Under the pieces are notes generated by a model. That model was not told the origin of the DNA. It saw only the letters and a program-made list of their open reading frames with translations, and searched no databases. Shown here piece by piece: positions 1-9,957 of a stretch of DNA of 64,000 bases (its first letter is position 1; each line of letters starts with the position of its first letter). The position numbers and the translations under genes are program-made. Source of the stretch: Zoroaster sp. YZ-2022 (Eukaryota; Echinodermata; Asteroidea; Forcipulatida; Zoroasteridae); assembly GCA_029582265.1 (NCBI GenBank), contig CM055833.1, forward strand, positions 28,858,288 through 28,922,287, read 5' to 3'.

Positions 1-1110
1 AAGTCAAAATCAAACAAAGGACAAAACGACAAGAGGACAAATTTACAAAAAGACAAAGTCAAAACTAAAGAGGATTTTAAAAAAAGGGATTTAAAATTCT
101 CCGAAAGTGAGGGTCGGATACAGTATCTTCCCCCTAATACAACTTTATTTACTTACCAAGCAACTTGACCATTTTTTTTAAAATCACTTATACTGGTACC
201 TCCGCAAAAAACATTTACCGGCGGTAAGTGTTAATTTTGAGGCTTGTACGTAACTAAAGTTCTTAATTTAGCTGAACATTTCAAAAAAATACCATGTAAC
301 AATACACATGTCTCCTTAGCTGTGTTTCTGGTTAGGCATGTTTTACATCTTTCTTGGATTTGAGGGAGGGGGGGATTTTGATGAACAAATTAAGAAATTA
401 TACTTCTATGGTCCAAGTTATTCGTGCTTTATGTTCAGACTAACTTTTTACATGACTTCCGTACTACCCATTACAGGTCACTTGAATTGTTCTGTGAAAG
501 ACACGGCCAGGTGCTTCTGTGTCAGTGAGAGAACTATAAAAGAGACGGCTACAAGAATATGGCATCTCAATTCGGAAACTTTATAGTGAAATACAGGACG
601 GTGAACTAGATGATCGAGTGAAATTTGTTCTGAATCATATGCCGAGGGCAGGTAACTATTGCAAAAAGTGCAGTACCCAACCGCCACTTTTTCACTCAAA
701 ATATAATCTGAACTAATCACATACATGTACAGCGCCTGAAACCAGGTGGTGAGACACCGGTTGGGGGGTGCGAAAAGTGAAGTGACGTACGCCCACAGCG
801 TTCAACATTTAGTTAGACATAAACAGTTTGTCCTCTCGCGATCGACCTTTATTCGATTGGGAAAACGTCCTTTGCGTGTGTGTGATATACTGTCCTTTAT
901 GGTTTTGCCACACAATATCTGTATTCGACTAGCGTTACTAGTCTTTCGGTTGTTTAGTTTTGACTTTGTCTTTTTTGTAAATTTGTCCTCTTGATGTCGT
1001 TTCGTCATTTGCTTGATTTTGACTTTGTCTTTATGTAAATTTGTCCTCTTGTCGTTTTGTCCTTTGTTTGATTTTGACTTCGTCTTTTTGAAAATTTGTC
1101 TTCTTTCTAT
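1..1110. repeat. Inverted A/T-rich tandem arrays flanking an unidentified ~0.9 kb segment
   Basis: The first ~70 bases match, in inverted orientation, the array at about 955-1105, which repeats a ~66-bp unit containing TTTGACTTTGTC and TTGTCCTCTTG. The arrangement looks like the two arms of a foldback element whose left end lies outside the window. The interior is low complexity apart from a short coding-like stretch at 478-655. No transposase is visible. Confidence 0.45.
478..655 (+). pseudogene. Unidentified coding-like remnant
   Basis: The stretch is preceded by an acceptor-like TTACAG and followed by a donor-like GCAG/GTAACT. It reads as protein-like sequence in two frames joined near 578-582: a part containing SVKDTARCFCVSERTIKET, then a part containing GELDDRVKFVLNHMPRAG. 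The frame break and lack of a recognised family make it an exon remnant at best, possibly from the surrounding repeat element. Confidence 0.2.
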
Positions 1111-1304
1111 TGACAAATTTGTTCTTTGGTTGTTGTTTTGTCCTTTGTAGGCTTCTTAATGTATATGCTGGATTTGTTTTTAAAATTTTGGCCCTTTTGG
1201 CCGCCCTTTTGGTCCCAGGCCATGCCAGGGGAAGACTCAGCGATCAAGTGGTACGGTCTGGTCATAGAAAAAGGACCCCTTTCTCTAATGGTCTGATCGG
1301 TCAT

Positions 1305-2500
1305 AAGACATCTCGACCCTTGTGACAACTCGACCCACGAGACAACTCGACCCTCGTGATAACTCGACCCACGTGACAACTCGACCCTTTATGTGACAAC
1401 TCGACCCTTGTGACTACTCGATCCCCTTTTTAAGTTGCTCGCGCTGAGGGAATGATTGATGATGCGGACAATGAATGTGGCGCATGAAATTGAATTTTAA
1501 TCTTTTTGCTAAATGAGGCGGGTATTAACTTGAATGAAAAAGGGTTGAAATTCACCAGAAAGGGACGCATGTCACGGTCCAACGCACAGGCCAAATAGTG
1601 TTGTTATTACGGCATTTTCCCCCCCAAAAAAATATATTTCATCGGCTCATTACACATTTTTCAACATAAGAAGCATGCCGTGGTTTTATCAGTAAATATA
1701 ATGTCCCAGTCATTTAGGCTCTACTAGCTTAATATTAATTTTTCGAAGAATTTGTTTTCCTTTCTGTAATAAAAATGAAGGATGTTCCGATTCAGGAAAT
1801 TATCGGTAAAACACGTTCTGTAATAATTTTTTAAATAATTTTAAACGCCGGCTCACGCATCTATAATTTTATATTTCGCATTCGTGTCGTCCATAGCGGG
1901 TCATGAAGACGTTTTAAAAATGTGTAGGGCCTAATTATATGCTTTTGCCTATTTGTCGTTGATTTTATAGGCCTTTTTATATTTTATTATTTGAATGACA
2001 TTCAATGATATTTCTTTTTATTTAACATTATATTTTTCCCGGTGATTAGGTATATTTACTATAGTATTTACTACATTCTAAAAAGGATATTCCAAGAGTT
2101 AAATATTATATCCCAAATCTTTTCCCATTGTATATTTTTTATGAATCATATTTTGACAACAGGCAAAGAGCGGGCAATTGTGCCTTGACATCCCGTGATG
2201 ACACTTGTCGCTCACCTGCAACATGTCACATGCCGACGACACCGTCGCATGAATTAACGTTAAACTTCAAGTCATAAAAACTAATTTCGCCAGCGCGTGT
2301 ATTACGGGGGAAATGAATGAATTTGTGCTAGCATTTCAGCCATACTTGGTGCTAGAATAAGCCTAGTGATCAATCTTTTTTCGAGGGAAAACGATGATCC
2401 ACTTCTCTGCAACGATAAATTGGGTCGAGTTGTCACAGGAGGTCGAGTTGTCACAAGGGTCGAGGTTTTTTAGGTAGAGTTGTCACAAGGGTCGAGTTGT
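1305..2500. mobile_element. Foldback-type element with short-tandem inverted arms
   Basis: The left arm (about 1313-1430) repeats a 17-18-bp unit around CTCGACCCTTGTGACAA. The right arm (about 2414-2502) carries the same unit in reverse complement, GGGTCGAGTTGTCACAA. Outside the arms the two sides share GTCTGATC-like sequence in inverted form. The ~1 kb interior is A/T-rich and non-coding. I could not define a target-site duplication, so the exact ends are uncertain. Confidence 0.5.
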
Positions 2501-2595
2501 CTTAACCCCGTCTGATCATCCGCACGAATGAGTCGTTGAGAGGGACTCAACCCCCACCACCCGTGTAGCGCCAATATATTCGATAATGATGTAGA

Positions 2596-2745
2596 TATAT
2601 TACGGAGCCCCTAAAGGGACATGATATAAAAAAAAATTCGAGAGTGAAAAAAAAAAATTTCGAGAGTGAAAAAAAAATTTTTCGAGAGGGAAAAAAAAAT
2701 TCGAGAGCGAAAAAATAATATTATCTCGTGCGAACGAGATAACCG
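2596..2745 (-). repeat. Minisatellite-bearing terminus, inverted partner of 20205-20361
   Basis: Alternating poly-A tracts and TTCGAGAGTGAAA units follow a conserved end, GGAGCCCCTAAAGGGACAT. The same end and units occur inverted at 20205-20361, closing with ATGTCCCTTTAGGGGCTCC. These look like termini of one repeat family. No matching target duplication joins the two, so they are probably separate or rearranged copies. Confidence 0.55.
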
Positions 2746-2920
2746 GCTGTGGGTCAAGTGCCGACGTCAAGGACACACGGCCGCCATTTTCTAAGTGGGC
2801 AACTTTGAACACCGACGTGAAGTTGGTTACTTATTCGACGTTTGACATTCAATATCAAACAAGTAACGGTTACTGGTTTGACATTCGATTAAATGCATGT
2901 CCTATATGGGACAATTGCAT

Positions 2921-3745
2921 TCGGTCAGTTTCTAGTGGTCAGACCCTTTTGGCCGGGCACTGTTAGGTATCCATGTAAAGAGGATGACCCAAGGATGACC
3001 ACAGTGGTCACCTTGACTCGGCCAATGAGGTCCTTATATTTTTTATTAATTTTTAAATATTTACTATATTTTATTGTCATATATACAGTGCACATGCTGT
3101 TAAAAACGCCCCAAATATAATGGTCAGTTTCTAGTGGTCAGACCCTTTTGGCCGGGCACTGTTAGGTATCAATGTAAAGATGATGACCCAAGGATGACCT
3201 CAATGGTCACCTTGACCCGGCCAATGAGGACCTTATATTTTTTATTAATTTTTAAATATTTACTATATTTTATTGTCATATATACAGTGCACATGCTGTT
3301 AAAAACGCCCCAAATGTAATGGTCAGTTTCTAGTGGTCAGACCCTTTTGGCCGGGCACTGTTAGGTATCCATGTAAAGAGGATGACCCAAGGATGACCTC
3401 AGTGGTCACCTTGACCCGGCCAATGAGGTCCTTATATTTTTATTAATTTTTAAATATTTACTATATTTTATTGTCATATATACAGTGCACATGCTGTTAA
3501 AAACGCCCCAAATATAATGGTCAGTTTCTAGTGGTCAGACCCTTTTGGCCGGGCACTGTTAGGTATCAATGTAAAGAGGATGACCCAAGGATGACCTCAA
3601 TGGTCACCTTGACCCGGCCAATGAGGTCCTTATATTTTTTATTAATTTTTAAATATTTACTATATTTTATTGTCATATATACAGTGCACATGCTGTTAAA
3701 AACGCCCCAAATGTAATGGTCAGTTTCTAGTGGTCAGACCCTTTA
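2921..3745 (+). repeat. Left-arm ~198-bp tandem repeat array (4 units plus partial)
   Basis: Units begin near 2921, 3121, 3320, 3518 and 3718 with TCAGTTTCTAGTGGTCAGAC and end in AAAAACGCCCCAAATRTAAT. They differ by scattered substitutions. The fifth unit breaks off near 3745. The same unit occurs inverted at 6936-7128 and 8902-9468. Short reading frames within the units are by-products of the repeat. Confidence 0.9.
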
Positions 3746-4090
3746 GCTAGCCGGGCATAAATATTTTAATGAATTATTAGGCGCTATTGAAGGCAGGAAC
3801 ATTTCATTTCTCCACCGAATGGTCCGACGCGGTACCAGAGCGACTGCACAGTGGATCTTATCGCGGTCGTAAATCTGTCGGGCAGTGGGCGCACAGCAGG
3901 AGGCCTCCATGCCTTTACCACTGGTCAGCCAGGGTCGCTAATTGGTCAATAAACACACCGTGGGGGCCTGGCGGGCCGTTCGAACTCCTTCTATTTTTTT
4001 CCTCCTTGTTGTAAAAAAGGTAACTGACTGAAGTGCGCCCTCAATTGATCAAGAAAAAAGGCGAGTCGCTGCACTCGCAGAAAATATTTA
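3746..4090. other. Non-coding junction
   Basis: This lies between the left repeat array and the broken mariner-like transposase. It should hold the 3' end of that minus-strand element, but a terminus matching the inverted repeat at 6890-6930 is not visible, so that end seems to be lost. Confidence 0.4.
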
Positions 4091-4524
4091 TCAAACTAAA
4101 AGGATATTCTGGCGGCAACATCCCCTATCCAAGCACAATTGACATCGACGGCGCATGTCGTCCACAGCTCGTCTCACGGTACGTGGATCTTGTCGCAAAC
4201 TGTCCTCACGATGAATCCTTTCACGCAAATCCTGCATGTTGTGTGGAGGGGTGCTGAAAACTTTGTACTTCAAATGACCCCACAAAAAGAAGTCGCAGGG
4301 GGTGAGGTCTGGCGACCTTGGGGGCCATTCAACGGGGAGGTTCAGAGCAATCACGCGTTCATGAAAGAGTTCTTGGAGGCGATTTCGAACAGCGATGAGA
4401 CGATGGGCTGGTGCACCATCTTGAGCCCACCACACATAACGGAACATTCCATTTTGCTGTCGCTGGAAGTGGATCTCCATCTGTGGCACAACCTCCTCGT
4501 TGATTATTTGAAGATAGGCCTGAC
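4091..4524 (-). pseudogene. Mariner-like transposase, C-terminal fragment (DD41D type)
   Basis: The fragment encodes the C-terminal part of a Tc1/mariner-superfamily transposase. It starts at GQAYLQ and includes the second catalytic Asp in WWAQDGAPAH and the third in WPPRSPDLTPCDFFLWG, with 41 residues between them. It closely parallels the intact transposase at 7492-8589 but is a distinct, diverged copy. Upstream coding continues across the hAT insertion: the codons before the break (N-V-N-G) lie at 6666-6685. Most of the N-terminal half is missing. It is a non-functional remnant. Confidence 0.85.
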
Positions 4525-4544
4525 CAGAGTTGTTGACTCGAGTC

Positions 4545-4692
4545 GGTGACTCGGACTCGAGTCCGACTCGAGTCGCCAATTTTTGTGACTTGCGACTTGA
4601 CTTGACTTGGACAAAAATGACTTGGGACTTGACTTGACTTGGACAAAAATGACTTGTGACTTGACTTGACTTGAGTAAATTTGACTTGACGA
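4545..4692. repeat. Tandem array of ~33-bp ACTTGACTTGACTTG units
   Basis: The array has three to four units of TGACTTGTGACTTGACTTGA with a short A-rich spacer, preceded by a CTCGAGTC-rich tract. A related array in the same orientation sits at 6484-6660 at the other end of the host element. Confidence 0.85.
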
Positions 4693-6483
4693 CATTGCAA
4701 GTCATCATGTATTTTAGGTTGTTTTATTACATGTATTTTTCTGGTCAATCCGGCCACGGCAGCCGAATACTTTTGTGACGGGAAAAAAATGCCGTCGCGA
4801 ATGTTATATCTATACGTAATACATAATAATAGTGTATACTGTACACGTATGTGCCTTGTACTGTAAAGTGTACGCTACATGTCTAGTCTTCAATACAATC
4901 CGTCGTAGTGGAAGAAGTGGGCTATTACTGGTAAAGGCATTGCATTAATATTCAAAATAATTTATACAAACGGCTGGAACGAGGTTATAGCGACATTGTT
5001 AATTGTATTAAGAATTTGTAAAGTGTTGAACAAATTATCGCAAATTTTTCGCAAAACAACACCAAATAGCTATTTTGACTCAAATTATGTTTATTATGTG
5101 TGTAATCATTAAAGGGTACATGTTTTTTTAAAATGTTTTACTCCGTAAAAAGGGAATTTTAAAATATTTTACGAACGTAATTTTTAAATTCTCCTTACAT
5201 CACCTATGCAAGCGTTGTCAGAGTTGTCAACACAGAATCAGTAAGGATTTCATGCACAACGTTGTAATACACTGGATCCGGAGTCCGTGATTTTAACAAA
5301 TGTATTGTTTGTGACAATTAACAGCGACCGATATTTTCCTTCCTCCATGGAATAACTAAGAAGCAGCAATTACTAGTTTTTGGGGCGTATACAAAATTTA
5401 TCTTCTTCCAAATTACCAAATTCCGAGGCCCATATAAGAGTGTAAATTACCATCCGTCGGTTTCCGTCCTGGGAGAAAAATGAATTGTCCTGTGTAACAG
5501 CTTCAACCGTCTGCAAATTTTCGTACAAATATTGAAATGAACCACTCTAAATACATGTTACCTACGCTAGATTGATAATTTTCAGATTAAAAAAAAATTA
5601 AAACCTCAATTGCTTCTTTCTATACTTTCCACACAACCCCCATAATTTCTGGACCGAATTGATGAAAAACTACCTGGTTCCCTGTTTTGTAAATAACATT
5701 GAATTCAGATGCGGACACCAACAAAAACAATGACGCACTACACAATTTGTGAAGCGTTAACGTCATACTTGGATTTGTTTGTGAGTTTCTGGTCTTCATT
5801 AGTCATTTATTTACCTCCCATCATGTTATCACTTGTTTTTCATTTATTTTATTCAATCAGCAACTTATATTAATGAAGTAAAATACGTCTAAACATCTTC
5901 AATAAAGTGTCAATCTTTAGGCCTACAGTGTACATTTGAGCCTATACGTTTCACCATACATTTCCCTTCACATGTACTGCACGATACACGGTACACGTGT
6001 GTGCGTTTGTATAGTTTTCTAGAAAATATTTCCCGATGATTACAGCGAGGTTTCGCGGCTAATTCGAGATAAATGTGTCAATTATGTATATAAACAACAA
6101 ATGACAAACACTGGATTTATTCTCACTGCCAAGACAGGGAACATGACAAACAGAACATTATTATAGGCAAAAAAAAAAGAGAAAAAAAAGGCTCCGGTTT
6201 CTGGTGATCTCCGTGCGCGTGGCCTCAGCTAGACCTGCACGTCGGCATTTTATTTTATTATTTTTTGCTATGAAACGATGTCCAATCGCAGCCACACTTT
6301 TTCACATAGGGGTATAAACGTTTGGCTGATTTGTGAGTCCTCTCTTAGCCACCATACTTTGTATAATGGTCCCCGCCTACACAGGTAAACAATTTTTAAA
6401 CAAAACAAAACAAACAAAAAACAAAATCGCGTCACCGCACCAATTTTGAAACTGGAGACTTTTTTAGCCTTATTCGGGACGAT

Positions 6484-6660
6484 AAATGACTTGTGACTTG
6501 ACTTGACTTGAGAAAATTTGACTTGTGACTTGACTTGACTTGGGAAAATTTGACTTGTGACTTGACTTGACTTGAGAAAATTTTACTTGAGACTTGACTT
6601 GACTTGAGAACATTTGACTTGTGACTTGACTTGACTTGAGAAAAAATGACTTGGTTACAA
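6484..6660. repeat. Tandem array of ~33-bp CTTGACTTGACTTG units, second copy
   Basis: About five units of TGACTTGACTTGACTTGAGA separated by AAAATT-type spacers. It is the direct-orientation partner of 4545-4692 and marks the right sub-terminal region of the hAT-like element. Confidence 0.85.
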
Positions 6661-6935
6661 CACTGGGCCTGACCATTGACATTTCACTCAATCCATTGAA
6701 CATAAATCTGTGTCGATTTTGTTCAGCAGGAAAGTGAACCAACTGCAATTGTGCACCACAATTTCAAGACAGTGGTGCTCAATGATGCGTGACCCTGGAA
6801 TGTAACCCAAGGTATCATTGGAAAGCACATAGCTTCTGCTTTAAGATGATACCATGCTTTTTGCTGGTAAACATATAGTCTGGCCATATTAACCCTTTAA
6901 AGTAGGATTACCTTTTTTTTAAACACCCTGTATAA

Positions 6936-7128
6936 CAATAAAATATAGAAAATATTTAAAAATTAATAAAAAATATAAGGACCTCATTGGCCAGGTCAAG
7001 GTGACCATTGAGGTCATACTTGGGTCATCCTCTTTACATTGATACCTAACAGTGCCCGGCCAAAAGGGTATGACCACTAGAAACTGACCATACATTTGGG
7101 GCGTTTTTAACAGCATGTGCACTGTATA
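6936..7128 (-). repeat. Right-arm ~198-bp repeat unit (inverted), interrupted by mariner
   Basis: One inverted unit of the 198-bp repeat, bounded on the left by the broken mariner terminus and on the right by the intact mariner (TA at 7127-7128). The rest of the interrupted unit continues at 8902. Confidence 0.85.
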
Positions 7129-8901
7129 CAGTGCGTATCAAAAAAAAGGTAATCCGAATTCAGGGCGTTAATATGCCAAGGTTATTTAGTTTGACAATTT
7201 ACATGTAGTGTACCAAAGAAGAGGAACTCCTCAGCTTTCCATTGATACCTGTATCGATCCATTGCTGTCACACATGGCCGAGTACATTGTTATTGAAAAT
7301 GGCAAATTCAAATCGCATTTTTGCAAGTTTGGGTAATCAGTTCAAGGCAGTCTGAAATGGACGCATCACTTGACTGCCTAGATGATTATGTAAGATTTTT
7401 AAGCTGGTGCGGTAATCGTCTGTTACGACATCCTTTTCTTCAAGTTGGGTATTTAAGAAGGGCCTGGGTTTATGGACAGGTAGTTGGAAAGATGGTACAA
7501 CTAACGACTAAACAGCGAGTTTTCGTGATTACAACATTTCACCAAACTCACAGTTTGCAGCAAACTCGCGATGCTTTCAGGGAACGTTTCCCAGAACGGG
7601 AGCCCCCAGCAGCCAAAACCATCTGGGCGAATGTTAGAAAATATCAAGAGTATGGCACTAGCCTCAACCGCAACAAGGGGAATTCTGGCAGGAGGCGCAC
7701 TGGGCGATCAGAAGGGAACATTGCAGCAGTAAGGCAGCAACTTTTGGAGCATCCTAGGGACACCAGCGCAAGGCGAAATGGGCTGAGATTGCCTTCGGCG
7801 ACATTCAACAGAATCACGAGATTGGACCTCCACCAGCATCCATATCGGATTCACATCCGACATCAACTTACGCCAGGAGATTTTGCTAGAAGGCTGGCGT
7901 TTGCCAGATGGTTGATAGCCCATACCGAGAGAGATGTCAATTTTCTGCGGAATCTCGTAATCGGCGACGAAGCTGCTTTCTCCATGAACGGCAAGGTCAA
8001 TACGCATAATGTTCTTGAATATGCACCAGCAAGACACCCCCGAGAATTCAATTTTGAGGTTAACATGAGTCGACAAAAGTGGACTGTTTGGTTAGGACTT
8101 TGTGGAAGTGGTCAGCTGATCGGACCGTTTTTCTTTCAAAGGAATGTCAATGGTAACATGTATCTGCAGATGCTCAATGATAACGTTTTACCGCAGCTGC
8201 AGGAACACTTTGAGCGACAGGTTCGTGGGGTCTTCAGACAACTCTGGTGGGCCCAAGATGGCGCCCCAGCACATCGCCTTATCGCTGTCCGAGATCGTCT
8301 GAGGGAACTCTTTGGCGAACGAGTCATCGCCGTCAACCATGAGGTGGAATGGCCACCAAGATCACCTGACCTCAGACCATGTGACTATTTCCTTTGGGGA
8401 CATTTGAAGAACAAGGTGTTTGCAACTCCTCCCCGTGATCTTGATGAATTGCAGGGCCGTATTCGAAATGAAGTGGATGCTTTACGCAATAATCCGGCTA
8501 TGGTGAGACGAGCAGTGCAGGACATGCTCCGTCGCTGTCAGCTTTGTGTCGAAAGGGGAGGTGGACATGTTGAAGGTGTGGGTGCATAAAACGGCAATGT
8601 TAGAAGAGATTCTTCTTGAATAATGTCCAGTCATTCCTAAAGAAAATCTGGTTTATCATACTGACTTTCACTAATTATCCTGCCTTGCACTGATTACCCA
8701 AACTTGCAAAAATGCGATTTGAATTTGTCATTTTCAATAACAATGTACTCGGTCATGTGTGACAGCAATGGGTCAATAAAGGTATCAATGGAAAGCTGAG
8801 GAGTTCCTCTTATTTGGTACACTACATGTAAATTGTCAAACTAAATAACCTTGGCATATTAACCCCCTGAATTCGGATTACCTTTTTTTTGATACGCACT
8901 G
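7129..8901 (+). mobile_element. Apparently intact Tc1/mariner-superfamily transposon, 1773 bp
   Basis: The element starts CAGTGCGTATC and ends GATACGCACTG, flanked by the TA duplication at 7127-7128 and 8902-8903. Terminal inverted repeats are ~213 bp (7129-7341 and 8689-8901) and nearly identical, so the insertion is young. It encloses one uninterrupted transposase gene. It inserted into a 198-bp repeat unit of the surrounding foldback element. Confidence 0.92.
7492..8589 (+). CDS. Mariner-like transposase with D-x41-D catalytic spacing
   Basis: This encodes a 365-residue transposase starting at the ATG before VQLTTKQRVF, which matches the usual N-terminus of these proteins. An in-frame ATG also exists at 7357, within an extension of less typical sequence. 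It has an N-terminal helix-turn-helix region and a basic linker (NKGNSGRRRTGRS). The RNase-H-like core has Asp in VIGDEAAF, Asp in WWAQDGAPAH and Asp in PDLRPCDYFLWG. Counting residues between the last two Asp gives 41, unlike classical mariner (34 with D) or Tc1 (34 with E). DD41D elements are known in this superfamily; assignment to a named family needs alignment. No stops or frameshifts, so it may be active. Confidence 0.9.
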   Translation: MVQLTTKQRVFVITTFHQTHSLQQTRDAFRERFPEREPPAAKTIWANVRKYQEYGTSLNRNKGNSGRRRTGRSEGNIAAVRQQLLEHPRDTSARRNGLRLPSATFNRITRLDLHQHPYRIHIRHQLTPGDFARRLAFARWLIAHTERDVNFLRNLVIGDEAAFSMNGKVNTHNVLEYAPARHPREFNFEVNMSRQKWTVWLGLCGSGQLIGPFFFQRNVNGNMYLQMLNDNVLPQLQEHFERQVRGVFRQLWWAQDGAPAHRLIAVRDRLRELFGERVIAVNHEVEWPPRSPDLRPCDYFLWGHLKNKVFATPPRDLDELQGRIRNEVDALRNNPAMVRRAVQDMLRRCQLCVERGGGHVEGVGA

Positions 8902-9468
8902 TATATGACAATAAAATATAGTAAATATTTAAAAATTAATAAACAATATAAGTACCTCATTGGCCGAGTCAAGGTGACCATTGAGGTCATCCTTGGGTCA
9001 TCCTCTTTACATTGATACCTAACAGTGCCCGGCCAATTGGGTCTGACCACTAGAAACTGACCATTACATTTGGGGTGTTTTTAACAGCATGTACACTGTA
9101 TATATAACAATAAAATATAGTAAATATTTAAAAATTAATAAACAATATAAGGACCTCATTGGCCGAGTCAAGGTGACCATTGAGGTCATCCTTGGGTCAT
9201 CCTCTTTACATTGATATCTAACAGTGCCCGGCCAATTGGGTCTGACCACTAGAAACTGACCATTACATTTGGGGTGTTTTTAACAGCATGTACACTGTAT
9301 ATATAACAATAAAATATAGTAAATATTTAAAAATTAATTTAAAAAAAATATAAGGACCTCATTGGCCAGGTCAAGGTGACCACTGAGGTCATCCTTGGGT
9401 CATCCTCTTTACATTGATACCTAACAGTGCCCGGCCAAAAGGGTCTGACCACTAGAAACTGACCGAAT
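8902..9468 (-). repeat. Right-arm 198-bp tandem array (inverted)
   Basis: Nearly three inverted units of the same repeat as 2921-3745. The first is completed by 7096-7128 on the other side of the mariner. It leads into the unique ~108-bp terminal segment 9469-9576. Confidence 0.9.
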
Positions 9469-9585
9469 GCAATTGTCCCATATAGGACATGCATTAAATC
9501 GAATGTCAAACCAGTAACCGTTACTTGTTTGATATTGAATGTCAAACGTCGAATATGTAACCAACTTCACGTCGGTACTTTGAAC

Positions 9586-9957
9586 ATCGTTTGTGCGTAA
9601 GACAGTTATGGCTGCAGAAATCGCAGCAACTGTGGAAAAAGTGAGTATTCCATAGGTATTATTAAACAAAGGCTGTTTGGAAAGAATGTGGAACTCAACC
9701 GCCACTTTTGCACAATATTTTAAACTAAGTCAGTGTGTGGTTTACTTTAGTTTTTAAGCACTTTTTAGTCGTTAACGTTAAAAACTAAAAGGTTAGCAAT
9801 AGCCATGCCCATGAAGGCATGATAGCAGACGACAAAATGGACAAACAGCTCACTGGATGATCTGTGCATACATTTATTGCTCGAAATATCGTTTCCAATC
9901 CTCACAAATCTGTGACATTTGTCATGGATACAAAAGTAGCCTTGTATTCCACATTTA
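9586..9957. other. Flank right of the 9-bp-TSD element, no confirmed gene
   Basis: The segment contains an ATG at 9608 followed by MAAEIAATVEK and a donor-like GTGAGT. The exon's phase does not join in frame to the downstream THAP exon. The rest shows nothing recognisable. Confidence 0.3.

Larger units (their letters stand above)
4525..6665. mobile_element. Non-autonomous hAT-like element with 8-bp TSD
   Basis: GGCCTGAC is duplicated at 4517-4524 and 6666-6673. The element begins CAGAGTTGTTGACTC and ends ..GGTTACAACACTG, giving short imperfect inverted ends of the CAGTGTTG type common in hAT elements. Both sub-terminal regions carry CTTGACTTGACTTG tandem arrays in direct orientation (4545-4692, 6484-6660). 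The ~1.8 kb between them has no recognisable coding sequence. It interrupts the mariner-like transposase between the codons for V-N-G and Q-A-Y. Confidence 0.7.
4091..6930 (-). mobile_element. Broken mariner-like element, split by a hAT-like insertion
   Basis: The right terminus at ~6885-6930 (GGATTACC, a poly-T run, then ACACCCTG) is followed by TA at 6931-6932. It resembles the terminus of the intact mariner at 8870-8901. The transposase remnant is on the minus strand at 4091-4524. The segment 4525-6665 is a later hAT-like insertion. An internal deletion removed the N-terminal coding region, and the opposite terminus was not found. Confidence 0.65.
2811..9576. mobile_element. Rehavkus/MULE-like foldback element with 9-bp TSD and nested insertions
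   Basis: The element is flanked by perfect 9-bp direct repeats ACTTTGAAC at 2802-2810 and 9577-9585. It begins ACCGACGTGAAGTTGG and ends with the reverse complement. Each arm has ~110 bp of unique terminal sequence followed by about four ~198-bp tandem units. A 9-bp duplication plus arms made of minisatellite-like repeats is the described architecture of Rehavkus (MuDR-related) transposons; the family assignment is inference because no transposase of that family is present. The interior is occupied by two mariner-like elements and one hAT-like element. It appears non-autonomous. Confidence 0.75.

Noticed and set aside
2600..2812. Phe-rich minus-strand frame, mirrored at 20177-20362
   Set aside because: Created by poly-A/T tracts of a terminal minisatellite.
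2893..3716. Several 61-75-codon frames with nearly the same protein (also on minus at 8859-9545)
   Set aside because: They are translations of the 198-bp tandem unit and start in different places; no family or splice context.
4359..4757. Overlapping minus-strand frames rich in SSQVKSQV
   Set aside because: They come from the CTTGACTTG tandem array; only the adjoining transposase part is real coding sequence.
9608..9640. ATG exon candidate MAAEIAATVEK with GTGAGT donor
   Set aside because: Its phase gives an immediate stop when joined to the THAP exon; kept only as a finding.
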